Below, in pieces: positions 43,101 through 54,253 of a DNA stretch of 64,000 bases (within the stretch, counting starts at the first letter, position 1; each line of letters starts with the position of its first letter). Source of the DNA: Corallium rubrum (taxonomy: Eukaryota > Cnidaria > Anthozoa > Scleralcyonacea > Coralliidae). A program made the position numbers and the translations under genes. The notes under the pieces were generated by a model. The model did no database searches. It saw only the letters and a program-made list of their open reading frames with translations, and had not been told where the DNA came from. The stretch spans positions 9,999,866 to 10,063,865 of the forward strand of contig OZ036013.1 of NCBI GenBank assembly GCA_964035015.1. The letters are read 5' to 3'.

Positions 43101-43591
43101 TGGGGAATTTGATAAATTTTGACTTGGAATTTTGTCCCTGGCATTTGAAAATTTTTAACGTTAAATTTTCAAATCCCCACCGTGGCCTAACTCCCCCTCC
43201 CGCAGAACTAATATTTGCATAACCCAAGATTGTCCTTTTGTCTTACTATTCCATATTTATGTATATACACCCTTTTTATTCACATAAAAGGCCCAACCAC
43301 GAGCCGCGCGCTTTGTTTTGTTTTGTTTTGGTTTGGCTTGGTTTGTTTTTATATTTCGCCCATATTTGATGTACGTCGGCAGTAAAAACCAGGCTTTACT
43401 GTTACAAAGGCATCAGAATCTGGTGTACTAATTTGAGATAAACAGTCCATAAACCTTAGTATAAAAATAAATAACTCACCTTCAACACGGGAAGCCGAAC
43501 TTTGTAAGCTATTTAGGTGATCAGCAACGCTGAGAAGTGTTTCTCTGAGTGTTTGGCGAACGTAATTCGCCTGACCACTGGTATCACCCAT
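40189..43591 (-). CDS. Six-exon zinc-finger protein gene, possibly related to the HECT-transposon family
   Basis: Exons: 43591-43480 (donor G|GTGAGT), 42183-41510 (acceptor TTTTGCAG, donor GAG|GTTAAC), 40875-40798 (donor ATG|GTTGAG), 40669-40565 (acceptor AATTTAG, donor AAG|GTTAGT), 40455-40382 (acceptor TTTGCAG, donor AAAG|GTACAG), 40276-40189 (acceptor ATTCAG, stop TGA). Phases agree at all five junctions, giving about 376 residues. The N-terminus is amphipathic (MGDTSGQANYVRQTLRETLL). A Ser/Asn/Pro-rich linker and a SKSKKGKK basic patch follow. A conserved block has CTLKFLCLA, HSAGLGDCSIQFDLNGG and KIYIRPIQCNLDLDP. Exon 4 has a C2H2-like or UBZ-like finger, CLKCGDAVEMDKLVEHHKTVH. The conserved block resembles N-terminal regions of G2E3/HECT-like transposon proteins, but no HECT domain follows here. 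Host gene and truncated transposon gene are both possible. Confidence 0.72.
42190..43479. other. Intron 1 of the six-exon gene
   Basis: 1.3 kb, AT-rich, with a G-run at about 42721-42747. The stretch GGGTGGGGTACTTTGGTTAATTTTG and neighbouring phrases resemble the open ends of hAT-like fragments elsewhere in the window (53.0 and 56.0 kb). No other gene seen. Confidence 0.5.
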
Positions 43592-43784
43592 AACCAGCGT
43601 ATTAACCAACAGCGTCCGACGCAAAACAAACGTATTACAGTAAAATAGATCGTGATCGCAGTAAACACGTTGGAAGGAAAGAATAGGGATGTATAGGGAT
43701 GTGACGTCACCAGTGGCTTGATGATTTTTGGCGGAGTTTGTACGATCACTGTTAAAATGTCGTCGATATGGCAATGCAAAATTG

Positions 43785-44062
43785 AAAGTTAAATCGCGTA
43801 TTTCGATATCGCATTGGAGTAGATTGTTGAATCACAAACTACGGTATTGTATTTCAATTTTAAATGTTTAATCTCAAACTTCGATAATGCATTGCAAAGT
43901 TGACTGTTGAATTGCGAACTTGGATATCGCATTTCAATGTCAAATGTTCAATAAACAACTTGAGTGTTGAATCACGAACTTCGATAATGTATTACAAAGT
44001 TGGATGTTGAATCGCGAACTTTGATATCACATTGCAAAGTCGATTGTTCAACCCTGCGCTGT
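43785..44062. repeat. Degenerate tandem repeats upstream of the six-exon gene
   Basis: About six imperfect units of 40-45 bp built on TTGAATCGCGAACTTCGATA and ATTGCAAAGTTG. They stand immediately upstream of the first exon, as the subterminal arrays do in the HECT/DDE element. Confidence 0.75.
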
Positions 44063-44372
44063 TCGATGTAGTGCTGCAGAATTCATAATAGCATTAGATA
44101 ATGTTGATGGTCGATTGACGAATATGAATGTTGAAAGCCAAACCTGAATGTTTACACACAATCTGTATTTTTGGCGGAGATGGAACACCATACGTGACAC
44201 CGTACCAAACATATATATAACTAGAAATACATGAATGCAACAACCCCTCGCCTGCTTTATATGCATTTTTTAACCCCCCCTCCCCCCCCCCCCCCCCTCC
44301 CTAATTTCTCTTTTTGTTGTATTAATGACCAGCGACACACAGATCATCTTTAAATTTTTGCTGCGAGCCGTA

Positions 44373-45981
44373 CAACCTCGTACCCAGGGTCTTATCTCCG
44401 CTCCCCCGCCCCCGCCCACCGCTGCGAAAAGACCCTGGTCTGGGCTGGTCACGTGTATCCCATATTCTGGGAGATTTTTCAACTTTGTCGTTAGGGAGGG
44501 GTTAGAGAACTTAGGATTTGTCATCATTGTACGGAGACTATCGAGACTGGTGGAGGCAAGTCGCAAGAGAATCTTAAAATAAACACCGATATATGCCGAC
44601 GATAATATAATATACCGACGGGAAAACATTGGCAAAACATTTGGTTAAAGACCCTCAGACACTTCGCTGTTCGGTAAGGCCAAGAAACGACAAGGCGCTT
44701 CGCAACAGTGCGGCAACATTTTACTGAAAAGTTGTCAGTGATATTTGTGGATATTTTTCCTATATCTTTCCTAACTTCCGACGAACGGCGAATTTGAGGG
44801 GATTCTCTTCCTCGAAATGAATGTTTACTTCATCAGTTACGACGCCAAGCTGTTACGCCTGTCGCCTGCCGTTTGCCAAAAGAGAGGATTTGGAATGTCA
44901 TCATTATTGTGAATAAATATATGGAAATCTGAAAGTCCTTGTGATTTAACATCGCCAAGATCGCCAAAACTCGACCTATAGCTTTCAACAAAAGCTAAGG
45001 TTAGTGACATATTTTATTATTGTTTTAAAAGTGGTTTAAATTTGTAACGCAACAGTCATGTGAATGCAGCGGAAGCAAATAATAATACCGCATGCAATCA
45101 TGATCAGAGCTGAAAATCGATTCCTGTTTGGGAAGTGATGCCATCATCCTGATCAAGAAAACACTGACCTTTTAATAACATATTAATATCACTAGTCTAT
45201 ATCAATTCCCCTTTGACTAAAAAAGCAACAAGGTTTTTAATATGAATCGAAGTTACTCACTAATGAACCTATTGTTAATTGTTGAACGTTGCTGATATTG
45301 CGTTGTTCTTTTATACACTTGTTGTTTTAAGAATAGATATAATTGCGCCGTGAGTGCATAAAACAGTCAGAATAATAAAAAAGTGCTCAACATATTATCA
45401 AAAATCATTAAATGTTGAATAATATAGCAATCACATAACTACAGAGTATCGAACAATATTTAGTATACTGTTTACTTCGTAAATATACATCAAAGCCCAA
45501 GGTGTCAGTACATTTCGATTGAAACTTTGCTCTAGTCACTTTAACACATTCTTCTATTCCTTATAATACCTAATGTGTTCGTAATTTACCAATACTCTCA
45601 TTGTTATTTAGGTGTAATTTCGTCTGGTAGTTAATTTCTGCAACTACAACAGATCTAGAATGCAAACAATCAATTCAAGTGCGGCGCAACAAACATTGTT
45701 CTTTGAAAACGGTTTTAAAACCAAGACGGTTTGGTGAAGCAAACTTCAAATAACACATTGGAAGGTGCTATATATAAATCAACCAATAAAAGAAATTAAC
45801 ATTTCAAACATTGTCTCTGTGTGATTATTCCGCGGTCTTCTTTATAGTTCCTACAAAAGTACAAATCCTACTAGCCCACTCCCAGTAAGTCTGCGTGACA
45901 CGTGACCAGCCCAGACCAGGGTCTTTTCGCAGCGGTGGGCGGGGGCGGGGGAGCGGAGATAAGACCCTGGGTACGAGGTTG
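44373..45981. mobile_element. Mutator-like non-autonomous element, long copy
   Basis: 1609 bp. Inverted ends of about 85 bp start CAACCTCGTACCCAGGG and include GACCCTGGTCTGGGCTGGTC. A 9-bp duplication, CGAGCCGTA, lies at 44364-44372 and 45982-45990. The interior is AT-rich without coding capacity. The same end family bounds 60869-61388. Duplications of 9-10 bp point to the Mutator superfamily (inference). Confidence 0.88.
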
Positions 45982-45990
45982 CGAGCCGTA

Positions 45991-46805
45991 AGGCGAGCAG
46001 CTCACTTATCTTGACGAGGTCTGGGCCGAGTTTATATGCGATGATCTTTGGTATACGCAATGCTACCGATCAGCGGCAGGCATTAAATTGTACGCTATGT
46101 CTAGGACTTTTCTTGGCAAGTTGGCATTCATTTGGCGCTGGAATATATTGATTTATTAAAGAGAAGTGTATTTTTCTACTATACTATTATATCAAACACA
46201 ACTCTATTTGTTGCTGGAAGTATATATCAAGGCCACAAAAGGCTTAGCGACATTTCGAGGGGCAGACAGTGTATTTATACGAGTCTTTGTTCATTAATTT
46301 TTATATGACATTCCACACCATTGTGCCAGATGATTCCACTTAACATTTTAAGCATGCAACGTTATTGTCAACACTCACGTCGCGCGTACAAAATTGAGCC
46401 ATTAAAGATGGCTTAACAGCCGTTATTGCTGCAAATCAACAACCTAAAACCGCATAGATTGCCGTTCTTCACTTCAAGCAAGAGTGCTGACGCCATCACT
46501 CTTTAATGGCTCGATTTTATACGCGTGACGTCCATGCGATGAGCGACTGAGTAATAAAGGATTATCGAAATGCGAACTCCGATCATTCCGTTTGCTGTCA
46601 ACACACTGTCATGATGCCTCGGGGGCTACAGACTCCGCTGCGCTTAACACGTCATACACAGAGCGTCATACATTGCTAGAGACCAGATTCACACCTCCCG
46701 CAACATGATTCGCTTTCTTCCTCGCCAGTTGACAGTACCCGAACCGCCACGCTCTCCTTTGTTTTAACCTTGGTTATTTCATAACCCCATAAAACGTCGC
46801 ATGCT
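45991..46805. other. Spacer with a foldback
   Basis: A foldback of about 160 bp at 46375-46535 (CGCGTACAAAATTGAGCCAT / inverse AATGGCTCGATTTTATACGCG). No gene seen. Confidence 0.55.
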
Positions 46806-46807
46806 TA

Positions 46808-47059
46808 CAGTTGATTTCACATTACTTTACCGCCGTGTGTTGCGAAGTTCGTTGGGAAGTTCCGAAGTTCGTTCGGAAGTTCAGAATTACGTTGCCAAGG
46901 TTGAAAATCATCCAATCAAATTGCGAGCTTTGGATCAAAACTCATTCTGATTGGATAATTTTTCAACCTTGGCAACGTAATTCCGAACTTCCGAACGAAC
47001 TTCGGAACTTCCCAACGAACTTCGCAACACACGGCGGTAAAGTAATGTGAAATCAACTG
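46808..47059. mobile_element. TA-flanked (Tc1/mariner-like) MITE, copy 2
   Basis: 252 bp, same ends as 18629-18861 (CAGTTGATTTCACATTA), flanked by TA at 46806-46807 and 47060-47061. It carries an extra GAAGTTC unit in its left arm. Confidence 0.88.
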
Positions 47060-47159
47060 TAAGCTCTTTAATTGAAAATGCTTCGGACGATAACAAGTAT
47101 TTTACTACTAAATAGTAAATGGTAGCAACTCGCAGCACTTCACTTTTGATAAAAACTTC

Positions 47160-48110
47160 TAGTATATGTACTTTTGAAACACCCCCCCCCCCCCCTGATT
47201 AAAATACTAAAGCCCTCCTGATATGCATTTATAGGGTGACTAACTGTTTACTTTCAGATTTCTGATTTGAAAATTGAACATATGAAAGCAAAACTTAGGT
47301 TTCATTAATTGAACTATAGCTGTAAAACATATATTCATTGTTTATAGGTTTCCAAGGGAATTATTTTTAGCAAGTCTTTAAATGGCTTCCCTCTGCTGTT
47401 CTGCATACATGTTTTGAAAGGCAGAATTAAAAGTTAACAGCTCCAAAACTACATTTATAATATAAAGTCTGAGATAAAAACAATTCAGTAGAATCGGATT
47501 CCAGAAAGAAATATTAAACAGACAACGTTTCTGGCGAAAATTTGGAAATACTGCCTAGAAAATCGGCAAAGTCGGCCCATGAGTATTATAAATAATAAGA
47601 AGTGCATATACACAGTCAATGAAAAACACCACGTCCAGATAAGTTTTACAAGTTTTTAAAAAGTTAAGCACGAAATAAGTGGAGCTGTATATCATTTAGG
47701 TTTAAGCGAAAACATGAAAACAACACAATGTATTAAACTTTATATAATAGATGCTAGATTAAGTTTAACGGACGAGTGACTATGAAAGGGCTTTTATTTA
47801 AACGTATTGCCGGTCTTGGAACTTAATACAATGAATCCAATCAGCAAAATAAATATACAAATCCCCTACCTGAGTTACCACAAACACTGCCAATTCAGAT
47901 CGACTTTCTGTTTACCATACAGCGTTTAGTGTCTTTAGTATCTTCAGGTTTTCTGGTTTCTCTTCAAGATATATTAAACCGCCGTTTGTTGTTTTAGTAG
48001 AGCGGGCTCCATTTCGTTTCTTTCGTTTCGCAAAATATAGCCATAGATTTAGTTTAAAATTTTGTGGTGCTTCGTTGTCAGTCACCAGTACAACAATTCT
48101 TACCGCATGA
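47160..48110. repeat. Dispersed ~0.9-kb repeat, copy 2
   Basis: Partner of 39050-39975, starting after a C-run (47182-47195) with CTGATTAAAATA, then GCAAAACTTAGGTTTCATTA and TTAAACAGACAACGTTTCTG. No coding frame. Confidence 0.75.
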
Positions 48111-48179
48111 CACCCTACGACGTATATATATATACATAGATATAAACAGCTTCCAGATTTTCGTCCGCCTTGCTTTTTC

Positions 48180-48264
48180 TACACGCGTGTAAAATGAACT
48201 CCACGCGTGTCGAGATTAGCACCCTCACCGGGCTCCGGGCCTTCGGCCCGTCGCCCGGCTCGGG

Positions 48265-48321
<57 letters not shown>

Positions 48322-48330
48322 GTATAAATT
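48180..48330. repeat. ACGCGTGT/GC-rich dispersed repeat and (AT)n
   Basis: ACTCCACGCGTGTCGAGATT and CACCGGGCTCCGGGCCTTCG, followed by an (AT)n run of about 55 bp. The GC-rich part recurs at 50470-50570 and, partly, at 31160-31205. Confidence 0.85.
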
Positions 48331-48384
48331 TAAAAGTTTATAATGCAAATCCTCGAATTTCATTGGCTATTGCAGGAGTTTATA

Positions 48385-49062
48385 ATTGGTGATATAAACC
48401 TCTGGGATAAACCAATGAAAGTCATTCATTTAAAAAAATTGACCAATGACAAAATGAGTAGTATAGCACGAACAATGATCATTAGAGCCAGCGGTTGTTC
48501 TGTTAAGCAACAATGGCGCCGAAATTACAACGGAGTGGGCAAATGAAAGAAGAAATTGAACATTTAGGCGAAGCAATACGTTCTACAGAAAACAAAAACG
48601 GCGACAAAATGGTTAGAATGGAAATTATTAATGGTAAGATCGTTAAATTGTTTATCTGTGTTCGTTTAAAACGAAATAACTGCAAACAAAACAAGGCTTC
48701 AGAATTACGCTTGCTGTTGACAAGATTTCGTGATGTAAACTATATGCTAAATTGAATGTTTCTTTCAACTTTTTGTCACTTTTACAAATCATATGAGTGT
48801 ATATATATATTGTTTCAATATTGTACATGAAAATCCATACTAAATTATGCAAGAAAACTTTACTTTTCCATCAGTTACTGTACGGGCCAAGGAGATGTCC
48901 GAAATGACTGTTGAACGTTTGTTGTTGACGGTTAAAAAATGCATTAAACGAGCCTCAAAGAATATGTTATGGTCGAGAATTTATTTAACGTTTGTTGGTA
49001 AATTTATACTAAAACAATTAGACAACTCGACCTCGTTTTCTATTCGAGCCTCGAAAACTCGG
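48385..49062. repeat. ~0.67-kb direct duplication, copy 1
   Basis: Matches 49711-50378 almost base for base, starting TATAAACCTCTGGGATAAAC and including CAATGGCGCCGAA and AAATGACTGTTGAACGTTTG. Small frames here (48513-48755 and 48847-49119) are broken differently in the second copy and are not called as genes. Confidence 0.88.
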
Positions 49063-49566
49063 GCTCGTTGTCTAATTGTTAATTGTTATATACCAAAGAT
49101 TTTCGTTTGCCAAAGATGAAATCCTATTGGTCAAATCATGGTCACGTGTTGTTCAACAAACTCAATGTTTCTTTCTGCCGAGGGAAACATTGCACTGTTT
49201 CCCTCTGACGTCAGCTTTAATCATGCGTTGTTCACGTGAATACACAATGATTATTGCATCAGATTCAGAACTTTGGACTTTTCGGAACATTTTGAAAACA
49301 AGAGCTTGTTTCGAGCTTGTTTGGTACGAAATAGTCCATTTTCCAAAAGAAAGAATATCTATACATATCTTAAAAGAAGGTCTGAAGAAAACCTGGATAA
49401 ATTTAAAGCTGTTCTTTGTACTTGTTGAGTCTGGTGTATTTGTTTAGTTGAATTGAAATACGAAGACAAAGTCAATGTGTTTTGGTAAGTCTTTTTGCCT
49501 TTTGCAAGTTTCGAGTCGGTTTGGTGTTTCGTATTTTAAAAGTCTTTGGTATATAACAAAACGCTT
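49063..49566. other. Sequence between the direct copies
   Basis: Contains an open frame of 123 codons (49076-49447, starting MLIVIYQRFSFAKDEILLVK) without recognisable domain. It begins in repeat sequence and lies next to a hairpin, so it is doubtful as a gene. Confidence 0.35.
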
Positions 49567-49713
49567 GTTGACTTTTGCCTCGGGAAACATCGAGTTTTAC
49601 GGTCCCTCAGGCTTCAATGTCACCCTCGGGCTAAAGCTCTCGGGTGACATTGAAGCCTTCGGGTCCATAAAACTCGATGTTTCCCTCGGCGCCAGTCAAC
49701 AAGTGTATAATAT
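49567..49713. repeat. Long hairpin palindrome
   Basis: CTTGTTGACTTTTGCCTCGG and AAACATCGAGTTTTA at the left are inverted at the right (TAAAACTCGATGTTTCCCTCG, CAGTCAACAAG). The centre GCTAAAGC is nearly symmetric. It sits exactly before the second direct copy. Confidence 0.88.
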
Positions 49714-50378
49714 AAACCTCTGGGATAAACCAATGAAAGTCATTCATTTAAAAAATTGACCAATGACAAAATGCGTAGTATAGCACGAACAATGATCATT
49801 AGAGCCAGCGGTTGTTCTGTTAAGCAACAATGGCGCCGAAGTTATAACGGAGTGGGCAAATGAAAGAAGAAATTGAACATTTAGGCCGAAGCAATACGTT
49901 CTACAGAAAACAAAAACGGCTACAAAATGGTTAGAATGGAAATTATTAATGGTAAGATCGTTAAATTGTTTATCTGTGTTCGTTTAAAACGAAATAACTG
50001 CAAACAAAACACATTTGAGAATTACGCTTGCTGTTGACAAGATTTCGTGATGTAAACTATATGCTAAATTGAATGTTTCTTTCAACTTTTTGTCACTTTT
50101 ACAAATCAAATGAGTGGATATATATTGTTTCAATATTGTCCATGAAAATCCATGCTAAATTATGCAAGAAAACTTTACTTTTCCATCAGTTACTGAACGG
50201 GCCAAGGAGATGTCCGAAATGACTGTTGAACGTTTGTTGTTGGCAGTCAAAAAATGTATTAAACGAGCCTCAAAGAATATGTTATGGTCGAGAATTTATT
50301 TAACGTTTGTTGGTAAATTTATACTAAAACAATTAGACAACTCGCCCTCGTTTTCTATGAGCGATATAGTCAACTCGG
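49711..50378. repeat. ~0.67-kb direct duplication, copy 2
   Basis: Second copy of 48385-49062. It ends with the same AACAATTAGACAACTCG phrase leading into a different hairpin (50358-50405, GTCAACTCGGCTTCGCC loop). Confidence 0.88.
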
Positions 50379-50449
50379 CTTCGCCTCGTTGACTATTCGC
50401 TCATAGAAAACTCGGGCTCGTTGTCTAATTGTTAAATATAAACTATTTC

Positions 50450-50575
50450 CCAGATTTCCTCTCCCTTCGCTTTTTCTACACGCGTGTAAAATGGACTCCA
50501 CGCGTGTCGAGATTAGCACCCTCACCGGGCTCCGGGCCTTCGGCCCTCCGCCCGGCTCGGGGATTACCAATTATT
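50450..50575. repeat. ACGCGTGT/GC-rich dispersed repeat, second copy
   Basis: Close copy of 48180-48268 (CACGCGTGTCGAGATTAGCA, GGCTCCGGGCCTTCGGCCC). Confidence 0.85.
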
Positions 50576-50835
50576 GGTAATTCAAGGCCGTTTCACACTT
50601 ACTGATTATTGGTAATTCTAGGTAGGAGGTAGGAGGACATGTTGACCATTGAGCCATAGATAATGGAGGGGAACTGGATAGGAAACTTAAAACGATGTTT
50701 GCGCAACTAACGGGTGGTCCCACAGAATAGTAGAAGTGCAACTCGCGGCGTCGGAACCTTTGAAGTTTATGTCCTCGCGCATGGTTTGGTCACAGGTTAT
50801 GTCATCATCATCATATGCTGTCGGTCGCAAATGCG

Positions 50836-52690
50836 ACAAAGACTTTCCATTACTTGATCGCCGCTCTCCATTCAGCTCTCTGCTGTGAGAGTGATGTCCA
50901 TGAGTCGGTCTTGATGTCTCTCAGCTTCAGGTTTCGCTTGATGGTATCCTTGAACCGGAGACGAGGGCGTCCTCTTTCTGTGACCAGAAGATAGTTGAGA
51001 ATAGAGGATCTGCTTTGGCAGCCTGTCTGACGGCATCCTCATGAGGTGACCAGTCCATCGGAGATTCTTCTTGATTAGAAGATCTTCCATAGAGGGCAGC
51101 CCTGTCCGATCGAGTATTTCCTTGTTTGTCACTTTGTCCTTCCAGGTTATCCTCATGATCGAACGCAAATGTCGCATCATGAAAGCATGTAGCTTTTTCA
51201 CCTGTCGTTTGTACACTGGTCAGGTCTCCGCTCCATATAGTAGAGTGGATAGCACGATTGCGCGGTAGATCTTGCCTTTGACCCGCGTGGACACATGGTG
51301 ATTGTTCCAGAGTTTCTGGCGTAGTCGGCCGAATGATGCGCTAGCCTTGGCTATTCTCCTCTGTATTTCAGCATCAATGCCGCCATCACTTGATATCGTG
51401 CTTCCGAGGTAGGTAAATTCCTGAACGGAGTTCAGCTTATTACCATCAACCATGAGATCCTCTCGAGTTCTTGTAGTGTTGCATTGGTACAGCACTTCCG
51501 TTTTCTAGACACAATTGAGAAAGCATCCACTATACTCTGGATCTGTCTCTTCAGCAGAGTCAACCAGTGCACTTTCATCTGCGAATAGTAGCTCTCTCAC
51601 TGAAGTGTGCGACGTTAAATAGGTCAGCGCTCTGTCTTGACTGTATATAGACGCCATCCCCCATGCCTCGGAAAGCCTCTTCAAGCATTGCCGATAGGAA
51701 GATGCTTGACACCATTGGTAACCCCAAACGTTTCCGAGACTTCCCCTCCAACGCTAACATTCGCCATCATTCCTGTAGGATCCATATACTTCCGGCTCAG
51801 TAGCTGCCATTGCCCGGTCCTCCCGCCTGTATCGGACGCCTTCGTGAAGTCGACAAATATTATGTACAGTGGTCGATCCTGCTCAATACACTTTTCTTGT
51901 AGTTGTCGGAGACAAAAGATCATATCCACGGTGCTTCGGTTAGATCTGAAGCCACACTGTGTCTCCGGAACTACTTCTGGCGTTATGTGAATGGATAGTC
52001 TGTTGAGGAGGATCCTAGCGAAGATCTTGCCTGCTATGGAAAGAAGAGAGATTCCTCTGTAGTTGTCACAGTCTGTCTGTTCGATCTCCTTTCTTGTAGA
52101 TGGTTATAATGCTGGCATCCTTCCACGCTTGTGGTACAGAACCTTCGATTCCCCCCACGCTTTGGCAGTGGCGTAGCCAGGAAGCAGATGTCATGTGGTG
52201 GGTTTTTTGTTATTACAGTGATTTACAGTCACAGGGCCGTAACCTAGTGGCAGTTCAGAGCGCCAAACATGCGGGAAACCTCTGGGGTGTGAACATGCTC
52301 CCCCAGGAAATTTTTGATTTCTTACACCACGGAAATGCTATTTCCTGCATTTTGGGGGCAATTTTAACAACAAAAAAGATAAAATAAAAACCAGTGAAAA
52401 TCATGATTTTATAGTCAGTTTGTAAACAGTAAACTTATACATAATCTTCCTAGTGGCTATACTCTATACTTAAATTACTTTGCCTATATAATGAGAGCTA
52501 GATCTGTCTGCAATATTTCACCCGGGCACACGCAGGTTTCACCCGGGCACAGGCCTGGGTAGGCCCGGGTGTAGCTACGCCACTGCGCTTTGGTGATTAT
52601 TTCATACAGTCTATTGCACAGATTGGCTCCCGCTCCTCCATACTTCCATACTTCAGCAGTGCTTTGCCGTCTCTCAGGCCAGCGATTGGT
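50836..52690 (-). pseudogene. Decayed LINE reverse transcriptase, interrupted by a hAT element
   Basis: Minus-strand fragments in several frames follow the order of a reverse transcriptase. About 52150-51690: RPLYIIFVDFTKASDT, with the first catalytic Asp. About 51600: RELLFADESALVDSAEE, the YADD-box region with the second acid changed to Glu. About 51480-51220: VQEFTYLGSTISSDGGIDAE and LLYGAET. About 51216-50870: AFMMRHLRSIMRITWKDKVT and NLRWTGHLMRMPSDRLPK. Several frameshifts and stops make it non-functional. The 420-bp hAT-like element at 52166-52585 cuts it, and the LINE sequence resumes after it. Confidence 0.82.
52166..52585. mobile_element. hAT-like non-autonomous element
   Basis: 420 bp, ends CAGTGGCGTAGCCAGG and inverse GTAGCTACGCCACTG, with a perfect 8-bp target duplication CGCTTTGG (52158-52165 and 52586-52593). 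It contains the shared module (CAGGAAATTTTTGATTTCTT ... CATTTCCTGCATTTTGGGGG-like) at 52300-52360. Confidence 0.92.
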
Positions 52691-53141
52691 AAGAAATTAT
52701 GTATCTGTCAATTCCAGCTGTACCCATCCCCCCCCCCACAGGCTACCCCCGGGCATGCACCATTTTTGCTAATCCCGGGGGCATTTCAACGGAAATATAT
52801 TTGAAATATAAAGTTTCAAACTTCCACAACTAATTTTTCAATAAAATAGCGTTACTTTGAGTTCATGGTGTGTTGTCTTCTATTTGTGTGCTTCTTGAGT
52901 TGATTTGAAGCGATTTATCTGTGTTTTCGTTTGGGGTAATTTAGACCTGAATTTGTTGCCCAGGGGTGGGGCCTTGGCACACTATGTCTTTCCCTGGGGT
53001 GGGGACATGGTCAATTTTTTCTCCAAACTGTCAAATGCCTCGGGTGTTGGGCGGGGGGGGGGGGGGGGGGGGGGCGGGATGGGCACAATTGGAATTGACT
53101 GATAAATCATTAGTTGTTTTGATTTGATAAAAGTGCTTGAA
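52691..53141. other. Upstream flank of the BTB gene
   Basis: Holds a C-run (52730), a G-run at about 53050-53074 and hAT-fragment-like phrases (GGTGGGGACATGGTCAATTT). The promoter of the BTB gene should lie here; no site can be called. Confidence 0.45.
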
Positions 53142-54071
53142 ATGGCCGCGTCCACTAGTTCTCAAGATGCAGTAAAACGTCCCCTTGTGAAGCTTGCTAT
53201 AGCATTAGCCGAAAGAGAGAACGTTTTTGCGTTTCCATGGAAAAAAAGTGACGTTGTGTTGGTTGTCGGAGAAACAGAATTTCACGTCCATCGCTATATT
53301 CTGACGTTGCAATCTCCAGTGTTTGATGCCATGTTGAATGGCCATTTTAAAGAAACTAGCCAAGAGAAAGTTACATTAAAAGGAAAGACCTCAGAAGATA
53401 TGTTACAATTCCTAAAGCTTCTCTATCCGCATAATATGATCAAGAAACCTCTGGTCTCGCTCACTGGTGAGAATGCTTTCAAAATACTGGTCCTTGCAGA
53501 TGAGTATCAAGCAGAAGATGTTATAACTTTATGTCTCGAAGAAGTCAAAGTCACAGCAGAAAATGCATTCAGAGTTTTTCCCTATGCTAGTAAGTACAAC
53601 CATTCAGTTCGTGAAAAATGTGTTGGAGTAATTAAACGACGTGTCTCGACAAAGACTGTAGAGGAAGAATTTCCTAAACTTGATAACGAAGTAATCCAGG
53701 AGCTGCTGTTGACCAAGTGTCGTTTTCTTGAGTCAGTTGCTCGAAGAGGAAACAAAATAATAATCGCTTTGTTTCAGGAGCTTCTCAAGAAACAAAAAAA
53801 TCCGACCACTGCATCTGGACCTGCGCCTTGCAGTCATACAGTAAGCGTTTCCAACTTTCGTCAGGCAAGACAATGTAAACATTGTTTAAAATCTTACAAA
53901 GAGAGTTTCGCTGATAAGTTCGTTTATTACAAAGCTACTCCATCGCGCTATGGCATATTAAAGGAAACGCAGGTACATGGTGGCAAGGAACTTGTAGCTT
54001 TATTGAAAGATATGGATGACATTACCAAACCAGCAAACTACACTGTAGGCTGTAGTTCCTGTAGTGACTGA
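53142..54071 (+). CDS. BTB/POZ domain protein, intronless
   Basis: 309 residues from the first ATG of the frame (53142, GAAATGG context); an upstream extension would need a non-ATG start. The BTB fold spans about residues 33-135: KKSDVVLVVGETEFHVHRYI, LTLQSPVFDAMLNGHFKET, then ALTGENAFKILVLADEYQAE-like helices. A BACK-like helical segment follows (about 136-225). The C-terminus has Cys/His pairs (CSHTVSVSNFRQARQCKHCL, ending CSSCSD) that could bind zinc. BTB proteins dimerise and often act as Cullin-3 adaptors for ubiquitination. Intronless BTB genes of this type form large families in anthozoans (family knowledge); the target is unknown. No frame defects. Confidence 0.9.
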   Translation: MAASTSSQDAVKRPLVKLAIALAERENVFAFPWKKSDVVLVVGETEFHVHRYILTLQSPVFDAMLNGHFKETSQEKVTLKGKTSEDMLQFLKLLYPHNMIKKPLVSLTGENAFKILVLADEYQAEDVITLCLEEVKVTAENAFRVFPYASKYNHSVREKCVGVIKRRVSTKTVEEEFPKLDNEVIQELLLTKCRFLESVARRGNKIIIALFQELLKKQKNPTTASGPAPCSHTVSVSNFRQARQCKHCLKSYKESFADKFVYYKATPSRYGILKETQVHGGKELVALLKDMDDITKPANYTVGCSSCSD

Positions 54072-54229
54072 ACCTCAGAAATACAATTATTTTCACCATT
54101 TTGAAAAATATTGTAGTATTGTGACTATTGTCTAATTGAACTACTGAACACGTGCAAACTTGGGAAATATCCACATAATGTTGAACAATAATTATTAATT
54201 ACAAAGTTTTCCAGTTACCTCTTAGTAAT
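54072..54229. other. 3' flank of the BTB gene
   Basis: AT-rich 3' UTR up to the start of the next transposon at 54230. No canonical AATAAA is seen close to the stop. Confidence 0.4.
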
Positions 54230-54253
54230 CAGTGGTGTAGCCAGGGTTGACCA

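Noticed and set aside
49076..49447. 123-codon frame as a gene
   Set aside because: Begins in a repeat, has no recognisable domain, and lies between recent duplication copies and a hairpin.
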